Below, piece after piece: positions 21,733 to 32,222 of a DNA stretch of 64,000 nt. The notes under the pieces are model-generated. The model was not told the DNA's origin. It saw only the letters and a list, made by a program, of their open reading frames with translations, and searched no databases. Source of the DNA: Notospermus geniculatus (Eukaryota; Nemertea; Pilidiophora; Heteronemertea; Lineidae); contig NMRB01000186.1 of NCBI GenBank assembly GCA_002633025.1, positions 83,986 to 147,985 on the forward strand, in the 5' to 3' direction. The translations under genes were made by a program, and so were the position numbers. Position 1 is the first letter of the stretch. The number at the start of each line of letters is the position of its first letter.

Positions 21733-21829
21733 TATAAGTAGAGACGAAGGGCCAGAGTTGGCTAAAAGATTGAAGAGCTTTAAAAATTCTCCTCATTAAG
21801 ACCGCCCACCCTCACAAGGTGGGCGGTCT
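21733..21829 (+). promoter_or_regulatory. TATA-like box followed by a strong GC hairpin (copy A)
   Basis: TATAAG at 21733 is followed, about 60 bases on, by a hairpin at 21799-21829: stem AGACCGCCCACC with complement and a 7-base loop CTCACAA. The arrangement resembles a core promoter with a structured leader, such as an LTR or a Pol II/III small RNA unit. Downstream frames (from 21914) are short and unconvincing. Confidence 0.4.
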
Positions 21830-22197
21830 CCATCGGTTCGCTGATCTGATCTTCTCTGAATCTCTCTCTCTCCACCAACGGTTGTTCCAGATGGATAACT
21901 CAAGAATTAAGCTATGTATCACCACGTAACTTTCATTTCAAATTTAAATTGTACTTCTAGGAAGTCTACGTTTTTTCAGCTGACTATAAAAAACAGAACC
22001 AGCAGACCGGCAGGAGTGATAACTGCAAAACACTATTTCTACACCTCAAACTTCCCTGGACAAGGTCAATCCATAATGATGAAGACGCCGCTCAACAAAA
22101 GCTGTGGTGACCAATCCCAGCGTGCCACGTCTTTATGCGGAATTCACCTTGGAATGGCGCCGATTTACAGAGTAGAACCACCCCTGGCGGACACTTC

Positions 22198-22298
22198 TTT
22201 ATTATTCTATTCTATTCTATTTCTATTCATTTTGACCTCTCTAATCAGGACACCTCTCAATTCAGGACAGCATCGAAAGGTGTCCTTAATAGAGAGGT
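22198..22298. repeat. (TATTC)n microsatellite and ACCTCTCTAAT inverted repeat
   Basis: A short TATTC run is followed by ACCTCTCTAATCAGGACACC, paired with the complementary AGGTGTCCTTAATAGAGAGGT at 22278-22298. The GAACCTCTCTATTA terminus is of a type common at pogo/Tigger-like element ends. The copy B equivalent lies around 27983-28080. Confidence 0.55.
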
Positions 22299-22996
22299 TC
22301 CGCTGTAATTATGACCAGGTGCCAGACTGTCGCCGGCCGGGATATCGGCTATCATCGCATGGCCTACGTGCCAGGTGTTGTATCACTCTGATCAATTGTG
22401 GTAGGCTATATTTAGCCACATCGTGCGCGGCCTATTTGCAGTGAAAAAAAACGCCACTCAGAATAGGATCAGAATACGTCAACAATTGGTGAAAGATTGA
22501 TTGCTAATCTTTGACTCCTCACTACACATATCTTCCAAAAACTTCAGCAGCATTTCAAACCTTGATGTGAATTTTGACCCTGATGAATTTATCAGCGATT
22601 CGCTTGATTCTGGCCAAATCGGGTCTTATCTTAAAAGAGACAAATATGACAAGTAACGACTTAAGATCGTAATGTAACATCAACAGTTAAGCGTCTTCAG
22701 CTGCTGGCTTTAATTAGCCTGTCAAAGTGAAGACGGATTGAGAGAGAAAAGCTTTCTTGGGCTAAATGGCAACAACGATTATTTCTAAAAAAATCTTTTA
22801 AAAAACTGCGTATCGTACTTGATAAAAACTGGCTGAGGAAGGGTCAGTTTTAAATCGACTGCTCGTCGTCATGGGTCGCATGTAAATATGGAGTATTTTG
22901 GTGATTATTCTGTGCGAAAAATTCACCTTGCTGCCAGCTTGAAACTGCCAGTCTATCTGTTTCCTGGAGGGAAAAATACGTTTCGTTAAGCCACAC

Positions 22997-23167
22997 CTCC
23001 ACGTGAGAGTTTTCTGGCGCGTGTTGGCTCTCTATGGGCAACTCAGCCATAGAAAACTATGGACAGTCTCTTGTGTTATTGGTGTCAACCTTGTATTAAG
23101 TCTGAAATCAACAATGGTGAGTTGCCCACTGAGAACCAACTTACACGAGAAAACTCTCACGTGGAGC
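22997..23167. mobile_element. Inverted-repeat element (CTCCACGTGAGAGTTTTC), copy A
   Basis: The arms CTCCACGTGAGAGTTTTCTG ... AGAAAACTCTCACGTGGAG enclose an inner pair around TTGGCTCTC...GGGCAACTCA. The length is about 170 bp. The counterpart in copy B lies at 28775-28944. Confidence 0.65.
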
Positions 23168-24160
23168 ACCACATAAACGCGGCTACCGCCAAAATTGTGT
23201 CGATTTATATCGTCCGCAGTGCTTCAGTGCATTCCTTATGTTACCTGCAAAAGTGCACTTTTTGATATACCCACTCACTCAGATCGTACATGTGTTTTGT
23301 CACTCGAACCGTTGTTCTCTGAAAACAATGGTACTCATTTACTATAAAGTATCTTTGTTAATGAGCTGATAATTAGCTGTGATTTCTAATTAGATACTTT
23401 GGTGCATCTTTTCAAGAGATATCCTCTTGGTTTTTAATGTTTTTACTGGTAAAAATAACATATCCGTTGTTAGAGTATTAAAGTTTGGAATTCATCTCAC
23501 AAGAGGGAAACGGTGAACGTTTATATACCTGTAACGAGCTTCATACACCCATAACGAGGATTTGATAGTAAGCTTTACTCGCATGTTGTTTTAAATCATT
23601 AACATATCCACCATAAGTATATCTATAAGTACCCTGACACAAATTGCGCACACACTCAATTACTAGACAAGTTAAGTTGTGAATTCAAAATTTCGATTTT
23701 CGCACAAAGTGGCCATATTTTCCTGGATTTCAATTGTACTTTACGATTAGAATTTGCCACTTCAATCCAATATTTCCATTTGTGGCTTTCACCCATTAAT
23801 ACTCGATGAGACAGTACTCACTTCTCACTCGCACGTTGGTGCTTTAAAGCGTTAACTGCACTTTTAACATAGTTCGTACCAGAATGAACATCGCTTTTTT
23901 GACTTCCGTGACTGTGTGAAGGATGTTCAATATCCATCCGTTAACCAAATTACGTACATTTTTTTCTACTTTTTAGGAAACGTGATTTTGTTGTGTTGGT
24001 GGTGGAGCCACTTAGTTGTATTATCATATTGGAAGTTTGAACTCGACCGTGTTCGTAGCAGACGAACAACAATGCTAATCTTCATGAATTTATGAAGGAA
24101 TGTTCTTTCGTTGCACGTTCGTTTACGAAATTAATGGTACTGTGTTAATTTGAAACCCTT

Positions 24161-24268
24161 GGGCCCGTATGCATAAAAGTGGAATTGGCTTATTCCAGGT
24201 GTAACTTAATGTTATAACGTTACGTTATACCTGGAATAGGCTTATTCCACCTTTATGCATACGGCCCC
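24161..24268. mobile_element. Palindromic MITE present only in copy A
   Basis: The arms GGGCCCGTATGCATAAAAGT and ACTT-type complement end GCATACGGCCCC. Copy B (near 29934) runs straight through CCCTTGGTGG without it, so this is a filled/empty pair. The exact target duplication is ambiguous by one or two bases. Confidence 0.8.
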
Positions 24269-25059
24269 TGGTGGTCAGGTCCGACGGTAAAGACGAACCA
24301 AGGCCCCAAAAAACTTAAGACGCATATGGTAGTGAAGACCACTTAATGCATAATCTTGGACAAGAATGGTTGTATGCTGCCAAAAAATAGATTTTTCCCC
24401 TCAAAATGTCTGTTGGTATTTTTTCTCATCTTCACCAGCGATCACTGAGGATCAAGCCAACATGACCTCATGAAAGCTACGACAGAACGTAATGCTTACC
24501 ATTACATTCTTTAGAGCAATCGGCGGCCTTTGATGACATCTGATCTAAAACAACAGGATAATAGCTAATACGCCGTGGAAGTCAAAAGCCTAATTATATG
24601 TCTGAGGGGCTTTAATGTGATCCCTGACATATCTTGAACAATATCCTTACCCGCGGCGAAACCATCAAGAACAATTTTCAACTTGGATGGACGGTTCTCT
24701 TGACGTTTCCTTGCCGTCTTTCCGGTGTCTGTCTGTCTCTGCCGAAGGTAGGACCTGATAGTTCTCATTTGCTTCATTCGATTTCCTCTCCTCGACAGGC
24801 AAATTGAACCTGACTAGCATTAGAGTCTTTGCCAACCGGACTTGGGTCCCTTAGGCTAAGAAATGCGAGCGATCGGAATCATTGTTTTTAGGATGTTTGG
24901 TAAAAGATCACGGAGCTATTTCCTGTTCAAAAATCTGTTCGTGAACAAGGACACACGTAGTGATTTTTCTTTTCAGTATGTCGACAATATCGTATGGTCG
25001 TGACATACCAGCCACTTACCTCCTTCGAAGCCGGCAATCCGTCATTCACGTGAAAACAC

Positions 25060-25300
25060 GGTTTTATATGAATATACGTATTTTATTTGAATACGTGATT
25101 TATATGAATACGTGTTTCATATGAATGTGTGTTTTACATGAATACGTGTTCTGTATGATTACGTGTTTTCAATGAATACGTGTATGAATGCGTGTTCTGT
25201 ATGAATACGCGTTTTATATGAATACGTGTTATTGAATACGCGATTTACATGAATACGTGTTATATATGAATTCGCGTTTTATATGAATACGTACCTACAT
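25060..25300. repeat. Minisatellite of GAATACGTGTTTTATAT-type units, copy A
   Basis: Roughly 14-18-bp units read ATGAATACGTGTTTTAT, with frequent T-to-G and length variation. The corresponding copy B array is at 30702-30940 and differs in unit number. Confidence 0.85.
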
Positions 25301-25672
25301 GTAAGTTTGCCTTTTGCGACAGGTCTTCGACAAAGTTATCCAGTGATTATCTAATGCGGGGCACATCTCCATCCAATGACTATGAGTCTGTTTTCAATGT
25401 CTGACGGCCATTGCCTAAGGTCTGTTGGTTGGTACTTGCTCTAATGGTAGATAAACTGTAATCATACTGACTGCGCTGAAAGGTCATTGCGTGGTTATTA
25501 GGCAGGAAATCTTCTTGTGACACTTAGATTAAATAAATGGCTCATCATACTTTATTCCGCCTCCATGATTTCTGTGTACATCATAAATTACAGTAATCAT
25601 ACTAGTTATGCCATTGGGTACATTTTCAACTTCAAGCCAGGGATATGGTTCTGGTTAAGTCGCTGGGACTTA

Positions 25673-25832
25673 CGCCCGTTCCACACGGTATATACTAGTA
25701 TATCATTTTGATCCAACTTTCTGAATATACAAATTCCGGGCCTATGGCTTTCATGCACTCATCTAACGTGTGAGACCTTATTTTGTATATTCAGAAACTC
25801 TGATCAAAATTATGACCGTGTGGAACGGGCAT
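25673..25832. mobile_element. Inverted-repeat MITE (GCCCGTTCCACACGGT), copy A
   Basis: The arms GCCCGTTCCACACGGT ... ACCGTGTGGAACGGGC enclose TTTCTGAATATACAAA and its complement. It is about 157 bp and is present in both duplication copies (B at 32072-32222), so it predates the duplication. Confidence 0.7.
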
Positions 25833-26994
25833 AATGCTGGCATCGTAAAAAGGGGAAATGGGAGCAGACATTCGGTGGGAGTAGACAGCCGCGCTTATTG
25901 CCAAAAGATGGCAGCAAAGTTCTAGCGGACCAATACAACCTGGTTGGTGCTCAATCAAACATGAATGGGTCAGTTAAGTATTGAATTGGACCGTAGTGAC
26001 ACCTATTGGTCGACTGACAGCTGCTATTGTCGAATCGGTGACTTCAGACCTTTGTTCGTGAGCTCGACAGAATGAAGTTGTGAGAGGAATCGTTGTCCTA
26101 GGAATACAGATCCGAACTTGTTTCCATGTTGAAGGAAACGAGAAGAAATCGGAAACGCTGGCCCGGAATTGTCATAGATATTCACTTATGTGGACACTCA
26201 GAAAAAATGTCTACCAAATACCAGTTGTTTGTTGGCAGCTAGCATCTGACTGAAATCACTTAATGAACTTGCGCATCAGCCGTCAACCAATTACGTTGCT
26301 TCATTTCCGCCGAAACCCCGAAAATTAGTCGCGAAACGGTCGGCTGGGAGCATTAATGGCCCACCTAATACCATTCTGGCCAGCCTCAGTGCGTGCATTT
26401 CGGCTCAACAACTGGATCGTCATCCAGCCCATCAACTGTTTCTGATCTCGCTGTTAAGCCAAATGTGGCTGCAGTCTCTGTTTAATATGAAATTTGGTAT
26501 CATATTTCTGCCAGCCAATAGTAAAACGGGCTTATCTTCATTTGTGATCAGCTGGGTTGTGGTTAGTTGATGTAACAGCTGTATTCTACTTCCGAGTACA
26601 CTCAAGAGTACACTCTGACGTATAGTTTAGCTATTACTTCAATGGACGATACGCCCACTGATCACCGTGGAGATGCTTTCTCTGGCATTTTACAACTAGA
26701 GGGCTGAATTTCGAACCGTGCACAAGTCGGAGTTCTGAAATGTCCTCGCGTAGTCCTTATTGCTTGGAAACGAAGTGTGAATGTTGGATGTGTGGCATCC
26801 TCCCATCGCAGGGCTTTGATCTCGCTCCTCTGTTGCGAGCTATGAAGATGAGCGACATCAAAGCCCTGCGTTGGGAGGGTGGATGTGTGGATGTTGTATA
26901 CGCCCTCCCCAAGGAAACTTGCTTCAGCAGCGCCGGTTTCCTTCTACATAAAGTAATGTGTTGCTTTATATCCTACATTTCCTTTAGCTCAATG

Positions 26995-27080
26995 GGTGAT
27001 TTCAAAGTTGGTTTTAAGACCGGTTTTACAATGCTTTAATGCATTGTAAAACCGGTGTTAAAACCAACTTTGAAATCACC
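26995..27080. mobile_element. 86-bp MITE with CAATG target duplication, only in copy A
   Basis: The termini begin GGTGATTTCAAAGTTGGTTT and the element is almost a pure hairpin. CAATG lies on both sides (26990-26994 and 27081-27085). Copy B reads CAGTG at the empty site (about 33867-33871). The 5-bp duplication and pure palindromic structure are clear. Confidence 0.85.
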
Positions 27081-27512
27081 CAATGAATCGACAGCGATTT
27101 GACCGCTGCTCTTCCCCTGGCGCGCCAGAGATCTGACTGGACATCGGCCCCAATTCTTATGACAAATACTAAGTGATAAATCATTCTTTCAAATCCATCC
27201 AATATCGGCAAACGGTTATGATACATCAAAATATTGCATTTGTCAGATGACGGCTGGCAATGCGTATTATTTGGAGCTGATATGAGGGCAGAGAGATATT
27301 GAAGCGGTAATGTTCGCTGATCGCTCATCATTCTGATGTTTCAAATGTTTTTCTACAGGCTTCTCTGAATGCAACAGTCATGGTAGCTTTTAGATGAAAC
27401 ATACAGAAAAAAATCGCAATGATCTGTATCTCTTGTGTAAAGGCCTGGATGGAGACAAGCTTAAGTTGTATTTGTTTCAAAAATTTCGGCGTAGTTTACC
27501 CCAAACGGAGGG

Positions 27513-27614
27513 TATATATAAGCAGAGATGAAGGGCCAGAGTTTGGCTAAAAGACTGAAGAGCTTGAAAAATTCTCCTCATTAAGACCGCCCACCCTCAC
27601 AAGGTGGGCGGTCT
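27513..27614 (+). promoter_or_regulatory. TATA box followed by the same GC hairpin (copy B)
   Basis: TATATATAAG here is a better TATA box than the shortened one in copy A. The hairpin at 27584-27614 is unchanged. Keeping the 12-bp stem in both copies fits a functional RNA structure, but the copies are too similar for this to be strong evidence. Confidence 0.4.
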
Positions 27615-28774
27615 CCATCGGTTCGCTGATCCGATCTTCTCTGAATCTCTCTCTCTCCACCAACGGTTGTTCCAGATGGATAACTCAAGAATTAAGCTAT
27701 GTATCACCACGTAACGTTCATTTCAAATTCAAATCGTACTTCTAGGAAGTCTACGCTTTTTCAGCTGACTATAAAAAACAGAACCAGCAGACCGGCAGGA
27801 GTGATAACTGCAAAACACTATTTCTACACCTCAAACTTCCCTGGACAAGGTCAATCCATAATGATGAAGACGCCGCTCAAAAAAAGCTGTGGTGACCAAT
27901 CCCAGCGTGCCACGTCTTTATGCGGAATTGACCTTGGAATGGCGCCGATTTACAGAGTAGAACCTCCCCTGGCGGACACCTCTTTATTATTCTATTCTAT
28001 TTCTATTCATTTTGACCTCTCTAATCAGGACACCTCTCAATTCAGGACAGCATCCGAAGGTGTCCTTAATAGAGAGGTTCCGCTGTAATTATGACCAGGT
28101 GCCAGACTGTCGCCGGCCGGGATATCGGCTATCATCGCATGGCCTACGTGCCAGGTGTTGTATCACTCTGATCAATTGTGGTAGGCTATATTTAGCCAGA
28201 TCGTGCGCGGCCTATTTGCAGTGAAAAAAAACGCCACTCAGAATAGGATCAGAATACGTCAACAATTGGTGAAAGATTGATTGCTAATCTTTGACTCCTC
28301 ACTACACATATCTTCCAAAAACTTCAGCAGCATTTCAAACCTTGATGTGAATTTTGACCCTGATGAATTTATCAGCGATTCGCTTGATTCTGGCCAAATC
28401 GGGTCTTATCTTAAAAGAGACAAATATGACAAGTAACGACTTAAGATCGTAATGTAACATCAACAGTTAAGCGTCTTCAGCTGCTGGCTTTAATTAGCCT
28501 GTCAAAGTGAAGACGGATTGAGAGAGAAAAGCTTTCTTGGGATAAATGGCAACAACGATTATTTCTAAAAAAATCTTTTAAAAAACTGCGTATCGTACTT
28601 GATAAAAACTGGCTGAGGAAGGGTCAGTTTTAAATCGACTGCTCGTCGTCATGGGTCGCATGTAAATATGGAGTATTTTGGTGATTATTCTGTGTGAAAA
28701 ATTCACCTTGCTGCCAGCTTGAAACTGCCAGTCTCTGTTTCCTGGAGGGGAAAATACGTTTCGTTAAGGCACAC

Positions 28775-28944
28775 CTCCACGTGAGAGTTTTCTGGCGCGT
28801 GTTGGCTCTCTATGGGCAACTCAGCCATAGAAAACTATGGACAGTCTCTTGTGTTATTGGTGTCAACCTTGTATGAAGTCTGAAATCAACAATGGTGAGT
28901 TGCCCACTGAGAACCAACTTACACGAGAAAACTCTCACGTGGAG
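28775..28944. mobile_element. Inverted-repeat element (CTCCACGTGAGAGTTTTC), copy B
   Basis: The counterpart of 22997-23167, with the same arms and only point differences. Confidence 0.6.
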
Positions 28945-30701
28945 CAGCACATAAACGCGGCTACCGCCAAAATTGTGTCGATTTATATCGTGCAGTGCTT
29001 CAGTGCATTCCTTATGTTACCTACAAAAGTGCACTTTTTGATATACCCACTCACTCAGATCGTACATGTGTTTTGTCACTCGAACCGTTGTTCTCTGAAA
29101 ACAATGGTACTCATTTACTATAAAGTATCTTTGTTAATGAGCTGATAATTAGCTGTGATTTCTAATTAGATACTTTGGTGCATCTTTTCAAGTGATATCC
29201 TCTTGGTTTTTAATGTTTTTACTGGTAAAAATAACATATCCGTTGTTAGAGTATTAAAGTTTGGAATTCATCTCACAAGAGGGAAACGGTGAACGTTTAT
29301 ATACCTGTAACGAGCTTCATACACCCATAACGAGGATTTGATAGTAAGCTTTACTCGCATGTTGTTTTAAATTATTAACATATCCACCATAAGTATATCT
29401 ATAAGTACCCTGACACAAATTGCGCACACACTCAATTACTAGACAAGTTATTGTGAATTCAAAATTTCGATTTTCGCACAAAGTGGCCATATTTTCCTGG
29501 ATTTCAATTGTACTTTACGATTAGAATTTGCCACTTCAATCCAATATTTCCATTTGTGGCTTTCACCCATTAATACTCGATGAGACAGTACTCACTTCTC
29601 ACTCGCACGTTGGTGCTTTAAAGCTTTAACTTCACTTTTAACACAGTTCGTACCAGAATGAACATCGCTTTTTTGACTTCCGTGACTGTGTGAAGGATGT
29701 TCAATATCCATCCGTTAACCAAATTACGTACATTTTTTTCTACTTTTTACGAAACGTGATTTTGTTGTGTTGGTGGTGGAGCCACTTAGTTGTATTCTCA
29801 TTGGAAGTTTGAACTCGACCATGTTCGTAGCAGACGAACAACAATGCTAATCTTCATGAATTTATGAAGGAATCTTCTTTCGTTGCACGTTCGTTTACGA
29901 AATTAATGGTAACTGTGTTAATTTGAAACCCTTGGTGGTCAGGTCGGACGTAAAGACGGACCAGAGCCCCAAGAAACTTGAAAGAACAGATGGTAATGCA
30001 GACCACTTGCATATTCTTGGACAAGAATGGTTGCATAAAAATAGATTTTTTCCCCTCAAAATGTCTGTTGGTATTTTTTCTCGTCTTCATCAGCGATCAC
30101 TGAGGATCAAACCAACATGACCTCATGAAATCTACGACAGAACGTAATGCTTACCATTACATTCTTTAGAGCAATCGGCGGCCTTTGATGACATCTGAGC
30201 TAAAACAACAAGATAATAGCTAATACGCCGTGGAAGTCAAAAGCCTAATTATATGTCTGAGGGGCTTTAATGTGATCCCTGACATATCTTGAACAATATC
30301 CTTACCCGCGGCAAAACCATCAAGAACAATTTTCAACTTGGATGGACGGTTCTCTTGACGTTTCCTTGCCGTCTTTCCGGTGTCTGTCTGTCTCTGCCGA
30401 AGGTAGGACCTGATAGTTCTCATTTGCTTCATTCGATTTCCTCTCCTCGACAGGCAAATTAGCATTAGAGTCTTTGCCAACCGGACTTGGGTCCCTTAGG
30501 CTAAGAAATGCGAGCGATCGGAATCATTGTTTTTAGGATGTTTGGTAAAAGATCACGGAGCTATTTCCTGTTCAAAAACCTGTTCGTGAACAAGGACACA
30601 CGTAGTGATTTTTCTTTTCAGTATGTCGACAATATCGTATGGTCGTGACATACCAGCCACTTACCTCCTTCGAAGCCGGTGTAATCCGTCATTCACGTGA
30701 A

Positions 30702-30940
30702 AACACGGTTTTATATGAATATACGTATTTTATTTGAATACGTGATTTATATGAATAGGCCTACGTGTTTCATATGAATGTGTGTTTTACATGAATACGT
30801 GTTTTCAATGAATACGTGTATGAATGCGTGTTGTGTATGAATACGCGTTTTATATGAATACGTGTTATTGAAAATACGCTTTTTACATGAATACGTGTGT
30901 TATATATGAATTCGTGTTTTATATGAATACGTAGCTACCT
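30702..30940. repeat. GAATACGTG minisatellite, copy B
   Basis: The counterpart of the 25060-25300 array, with fewer or differently spaced units and a TAGGCC interruption. Confidence 0.8.
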
Positions 30941-31054
30941 ACATGTAAGTTTGCCTTTTGCGACAGGTCTTCGACAAAGTTATCCAGTGATTATCTAATG
31001 CGGGGCACATCTCCATCCAATGACTATGAGTCTGTTTTCAATGTCTGTCGGCCA

Positions 31055-31803
31055 CATCCTGGAACTCCACGTGTATTGGCTACGTCATAAAGACTACGCC
31101 ACTACCCCTGGAAGCTTTCGCATGAATTTCTGTATTGACCCACATCGGGAAATCAATGTACCAATCAGAGCCCTCCTGAGATTTGCCTGTTAACCTCGCC
31201 TTCAGGTTTTGGCATGATATCAACTAACTCTTCAGTAGTACAATCTACTTGCGTAGGAACTAGGAACGAGGTAACAGAAAACAACATGGCGAATGCTGCA
31301 GCATGACAGCGAACGATTCGCGATTTCAAGGCCTGATTTTCCGGATTCAGAGTTTGAATCTGCTGCAATGACAGGCATTGGATACTTTTATTGATGGAAG
31401 GAAAGTACTCGTGAGTACAAAAATGGGAAGCAGCCAGTGAATTGTACCAGTCGGGGCTTATTGTCAGCCCACGTGTACTTGCTAAGCCGTGAATGTAATT
31501 TAGCTGTTCCATCGATTAGTCGTACGGGGATGTCCTGGTATAGGGGATTTCTTCCAATTAATGGTTAAAAATAAGGATTAAGTAGCAGTTCCGAAATGAT
31601 GAGGAATGTCAATAAACACTATATAATGACATATCCATTTGAAATAAAAACACTAAATGTGATGGTACCAAATGCGTATTGAACGGAGGGGTGGTAACAG
31701 AACAGCCAGTGAAATACAGGTGATGACTGCGAAAGATGCCAAGGGTTTGTGCGAGCGTAGTCGGAGGGCGGAGCGATGTCACAACCCTTGGTAGCCAAGA
31801 TGG
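31055..31803. mobile_element. 749-bp insertion present only in copy B, 6-7-bp target duplication
   Basis: TCGGCCA (31048-31054) and TCGGCCA (31804-31810) flank it, whereas copy A has the single ACGGCCA. Near the right end is an inverted repeat at 31739-31791, CCAAGGGTTTGTG with CACAACCCTTGG. The outer ends show little similarity to each other, so the class is unknown. An open frame at 31165-31512 lies within. Confidence 0.75.
31165..31512 (-). CDS. 115-residue open frame inside the copy B insertion, unknown
   Basis: Contained wholly in the 31055-31803 insertion. The product is unrecognised. It has a hydrophobic stretch around FAMLFSVTSFLVP and an acidic/proline tail (EELVDIMPKPEGEV). It may be a captured gene fragment carried by the element, or chance. 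No splice sites were tested convincingly. Confidence 0.3.
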   Translation of the reverse strand: MEQLNYIHGLASTRGLTISPDWYNSLAASHFCTHEYFPSINKSIQCLSLQQIQTLNPENQALKSRIVRCHAAAFAMLFSVTSFLVPTQVDCTTEELVDIMPKPEGEVNRQISGGL

Positions 31804-32071
31804 TCGGCCATTGCCTAAGGTCTGTTGGTTGGTACTTGCTCTAATGGTAGATAAACTGTAATCATACTGACTGCGCTGAAAGGTCATTGCGTGGTTATTA
31901 GGCAGGAAATCTTCTTGTGACACTTAGATTAAATAAATGGCTCATCATACTTTATTCCGCCTCCATGATTTCTGTGTACATCATAAATTACAGTAATCAT
32001 ACTAGTTATGCCATTGGGTACATTTTCAACTTGAAGCCAGGGATTTGGTTCTGGTTAAATCGGTGGGACTT

Positions 32072-32222
32072 ATGCCCGTTCCACACGGTTATAATTTTGG
32101 TCCAAGTTTCTGAATATACAAATTCCGGGCCTATGGCTTTCATGCACTCATCTAACGTGTGAGACCTTATTTTGTATATTCAGAAACTTTGATCAAAATT
32201 ATGACCGTGTGGAACGGGCATA
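32072..32222. mobile_element. Inverted-repeat MITE (GCCCGTTCCACACGGT), copy B
   Basis: The counterpart of 25673-25832. The ends read TTATGCCCG and CGGGCATAA, which is palindromic. Confidence 0.7.

Larger units (their letters stand above)
21632..27415. repeat. Tandem segmental duplication, copy A
   Basis: This is nearly identical to 27416-34200 apart from insertions and deletions: a MITE at 24161 and one at 26995 are only in A, an insertion at 31055 is only in B, and about 0.5 kb at 32712-33206 is missing from A. The junction falls at CAATGATCTGTA around 27416. The block is mostly non-coding repeats. Confidence 0.9.

Noticed and set aside
21914-22444. 176-residue open frame after the TATA-like box in copy A
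   Set aside because: The copy B equivalent is split by a small indel and by the TATTC microsatellite, so no coding constraint is visible.
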